From NCBI RefSeq assembly GCF_040782645.1, contig NZ_CP160403.1:4216001-4280000 (forward strand): DNA of 64,000 nucleotides, in the 5' to 3' direction. Both the position numbers and the translations under genes were made by a program. The DNA comes from Streptomyces sp. HUAS ZL42 (GTDB lineage: Bacteria > Actinomycetota > Actinomycetes > Streptomycetales > Streptomycetaceae). A model generated the notes under the pieces. The model made no database searches. It was not told where the DNA came from and saw only the letters and a program-made list of their open reading frames with translations. Below are positions 62,686-64,000 of the stretch, piece by piece (position 1 is the stretch's first letter; every line of letters starts with the position of its first letter).

Positions 62686-63849
62686 TCACACCCTCATCGG
62701 CTGCGGCGACTCCCGGCGCGCCGGGTCCGGGCCGTCGTACTCGCGGATGATCTCGTACCGCGTGTTGCGCTCCACCGGGCGGAAGCCGGCGTCGCGGATG
62801 AGTTCCAGAAGGTCCTCGCGGGTCAGCTTGTTCGGCGTGCCGTAGTTGTCCGCGTCGTGCGTGATCTTGTACTCGACGACCGAGCCGTCCATGTCGTCCG
62901 CGCCGTGCTGCAGCGCCAGCTGGGCGGTCTGCACGCCGTGCATGACCCAGAAGACCTTGACGTGCGGGACGTTGTCGAAGAGGAGCCGGGAGACGGCGAA
63001 GGTCTTCAGCGCCTCCGCGCCCGTCGCCATCTGGGTCCGGGCCTGGAGCCGGTTGCGGACCTTGCCGTCCTTCATGTCCACGAAGTCGTGCTGGTAGCGC
63101 AGCGGGATGAAGACCTGGAAACCGCCGGTCTCGTCCTGGAGCTCACGGAGCCTGAGCACGTGGTCGACGCGGTGGCGGGGCTCCTCGATGTGGCCGTACA
63201 GCATGGTGCACGGGGTCTTGAGCCCCTTCTCGTGCGCCAGGCGGTGGATGCGCGACCAGTCCTCCCAGTGGGTGCGGTGGTCGACGATGTGCTGCCGGAC
63301 CTCCCAGTCGAAGATCTCCGCGCCACCGCCGGTGAGGGACTCGAGGCCCGCGTCGATCAGCTCGTCGAGGATCTCGGAGGCGGACAGCCCGGAGATGGTC
63401 TCGAAGTGGTGGATCTCCGTGGCCGTGAAGGCCTTGAGGGAGACGTTCGGCAGGGCGGCCTTGAGCTCGCGCAGCGACCGCGGGTAGTACCGCCAGGGGA
63501 GGTTGGGGTGCAGCCCGTTGACGATGTGCAGCTCGGTGAGGCTCTCGCTCTCCATCGCCTTGGCGAGCTTCACCGCCTCCTCGATGCGCATCGTGTACGC
63601 GTCCTTCTCCCCCGGCTTGCGCTGGAAGGAGCAGTAGGCGCAGGACGCCGTGCACACGTTGGTCATGTTGAGGTGACGGTTGACGTTGAAGTGCACGACG
63701 TCGCCGTTCTTTCGCGTCCGCACCTCGTGCGCGAGGCCGCCCAGCCAGGCCAGGTCGTCCGACTCGTACAGCGCGATGCCGTCCTCGCGGGTCAGCCGCT
63801 CCCCGGCCCTGACCTTCTCCTCCAGCTCGCGCTTGAGCCCGACGTCCAT
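62686..63849 (-). CDS. mqnE: aminofutalosine synthase
   Basis: Radical SAM enzyme of the futalosine pathway: it joins 3-[(1-carboxyvinyl)oxy]benzoate, the MqnA product, to SAM to form 6-amino-6-deoxyfutalosine. The cluster motif CTASCAYC (C66, C70, C73) lies in NMTNVCTASCAYCSFQRKPG. Other MqnE blocks are ELHIVNGLHPNLPWRYY, TATEIHHFETISGLSASEIL and GGGAEIFDWEVR. Its 387 residues are typical. The ATG is chosen for the AAAGG before it; a longer frame is unlikely. It lies just upstream of udgX and just downstream of the AsnC gene. Confidence 0.95.
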   Translation of the reverse strand: MDVGLKRELEEKVRAGERLTREDGIALYESDDLAWLGGLAHEVRTRKNGDVVHFNVNRHLNMTNVCTASCAYCSFQRKPGEKDAYTMRIEEAVKLAKAMESESLTELHIVNGLHPNLPWRYYPRSLRELKAALPNVSLKAFTATEIHHFETISGLSASEILDELIDAGLESLTGGGAEIFDWEVRQHIVDHRTHWEDWSRIHRLAHEKGLKTPCTMLYGHIEEPRHRVDHVLRLRELQDETGGFQVFIPLRYQHDFVDMKDGKVRNRLQARTQMATGAEALKTFAVSRLLFDNVPHVKVFWVMHGVQTAQLALQHGADDMDGSVVEYKITHDADNYGTPNKLTREDLLELIRDAGFRPVERNTRYEIIREYDGPDPARRESPQPMRV

Positions 63850-63887
63850 GCTCACACCTTTCTCCGACGACTCCGACAACCGTACGT

Positions 63888-64000
63888 CTACGCCTCTTCC
63901 GGAAGCTCTCCGACCCGGTTCTCCCACTTCGTGGAGAGCACGATCGTGGTACGCGTCCTGGAGACGCCCTTGGTGCCGCTGAGCCGCCGGATGATCTTCT
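63888..64000 (-). CDS. Lrp/AsnC-family regulator (C-terminal fragment at window edge)
   Basis: The last 36 or so residues read KIIRRLSGTKGVSRTRTTIV then LSTKWENRVGELPEEA before the stop, which matches the end of the ligand-binding (RAM) domain of Lrp/AsnC proteins, where a GV-x-RT-x-T-x-IVLST strand is characteristic. The gene's N-terminal part with the helix-turn-helix lies beyond the window. It is on the same strand as mqnE and 38 bases upstream of its start. Confidence 0.75.
   Translation of the reverse strand, partial: KIIRRLSGTKGVSRTRTTIVLSTKWENRVGELPEEA

Overview
The window is a chromosomal segment of a Streptomyces-type actinobacterium. The sequence shows very high GC with strong third-position GC bias, many GTG starts, 1- or 4-base gene overlaps (ATGA, GTGA), Tat signal peptides, a LAL-type regulator, an XRE-cupin regulator, and the futalosine (mqn) menaquinone route together with a 14-gene nuo operon. 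Only chromosomal genes are visible. I found no tRNA, rRNA, prophage, IS element or CRISPR array.

Layout. Positions 1-11.6 kb hold the end of a polyprenyl diphosphate synthase, a c-di-AMP (ydaO-type) riboswitch in front of a secreted SLT-domain protein, a HAD phosphatase, an AhpD-like protein, a flavoprotein/ATP-grasp gene pair, fumarylacetoacetase, an M56-type peptidase, recQ and a small secreted protein. From 27.7 kb down to 11.6 kb, on the minus strand, lies the complete complex I operon nuoABCDEFGHIJKLMN, with a Rex-type operator upstream of nuoA. From 28.4 to 42.6 kb come an NlpC/P60 cell-wall hydrolase, a Tat-exported flavoprotein, a geranylgeranyl-reductase-family protein (candidate menaquinone side-chain reductase), a GNAT protein, a PASTA protein, menG, a decayed exopolysaccharide-type locus, a GH18 lipoprotein, an amidohydrolase-like protein, mqnC, a prepilin peptidase, a Ser/Thr kinase, mqnA and a cold-shock protein. 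From 42.7 to 50.4 kb are an XRE-cupin regulator divergent from azlCD, a three-gene operon (membrane sensor, Trypco1-like protein, CHAT-WD40 protein), a short LAL regulator and a methyltransferase. From 50.4 to 64 kb are a KstD-like flavoprotein, a LysR regulator, several gene remnants, an acyl-CoA ligase, a truncated thiolase divergent from a FabG4-HtdX-like pair with a TetR regulator, a DUF4229 protein, GNAT, UdgX, mqnE and the end of an Lrp/AsnC regulator.

How the genes fit together. Much of the window serves menaquinone-based respiration: an isoprenoid chain synthase, futalosine-pathway enzymes (mqnA, mqnC, mqnE), the final methylation (menG), probable chain saturation (the geranylgeranyl-reductase homologue) and the main NADH:menaquinone oxidoreductase. 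mqnB, mqnD, an aminofutalosine deaminase and the prenyltransferase menA are not in the window.

The most intriguing possible system is the CHAT-WD40/Trypco1-like/membrane-protein operon at 44.3-47.8 kb. Its architecture fits a caspase-like biological-conflict or signalling module. A second theme is repeated gene decay: at least four loci (34.3-35.3, 53.9-54.4, 55.1-55.4 and 57.6-58.0 kb) keep recognisable protein segments joined by deletions, frameshifts or stop codons. Operators with clear symmetry were found upstream of several regulators or their targets (azlCD, LysR, the FabG4/thiolase divergent promoter, the AhpD-like gene). All functional names come from motif recognition and remembered families. 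No database search was run.
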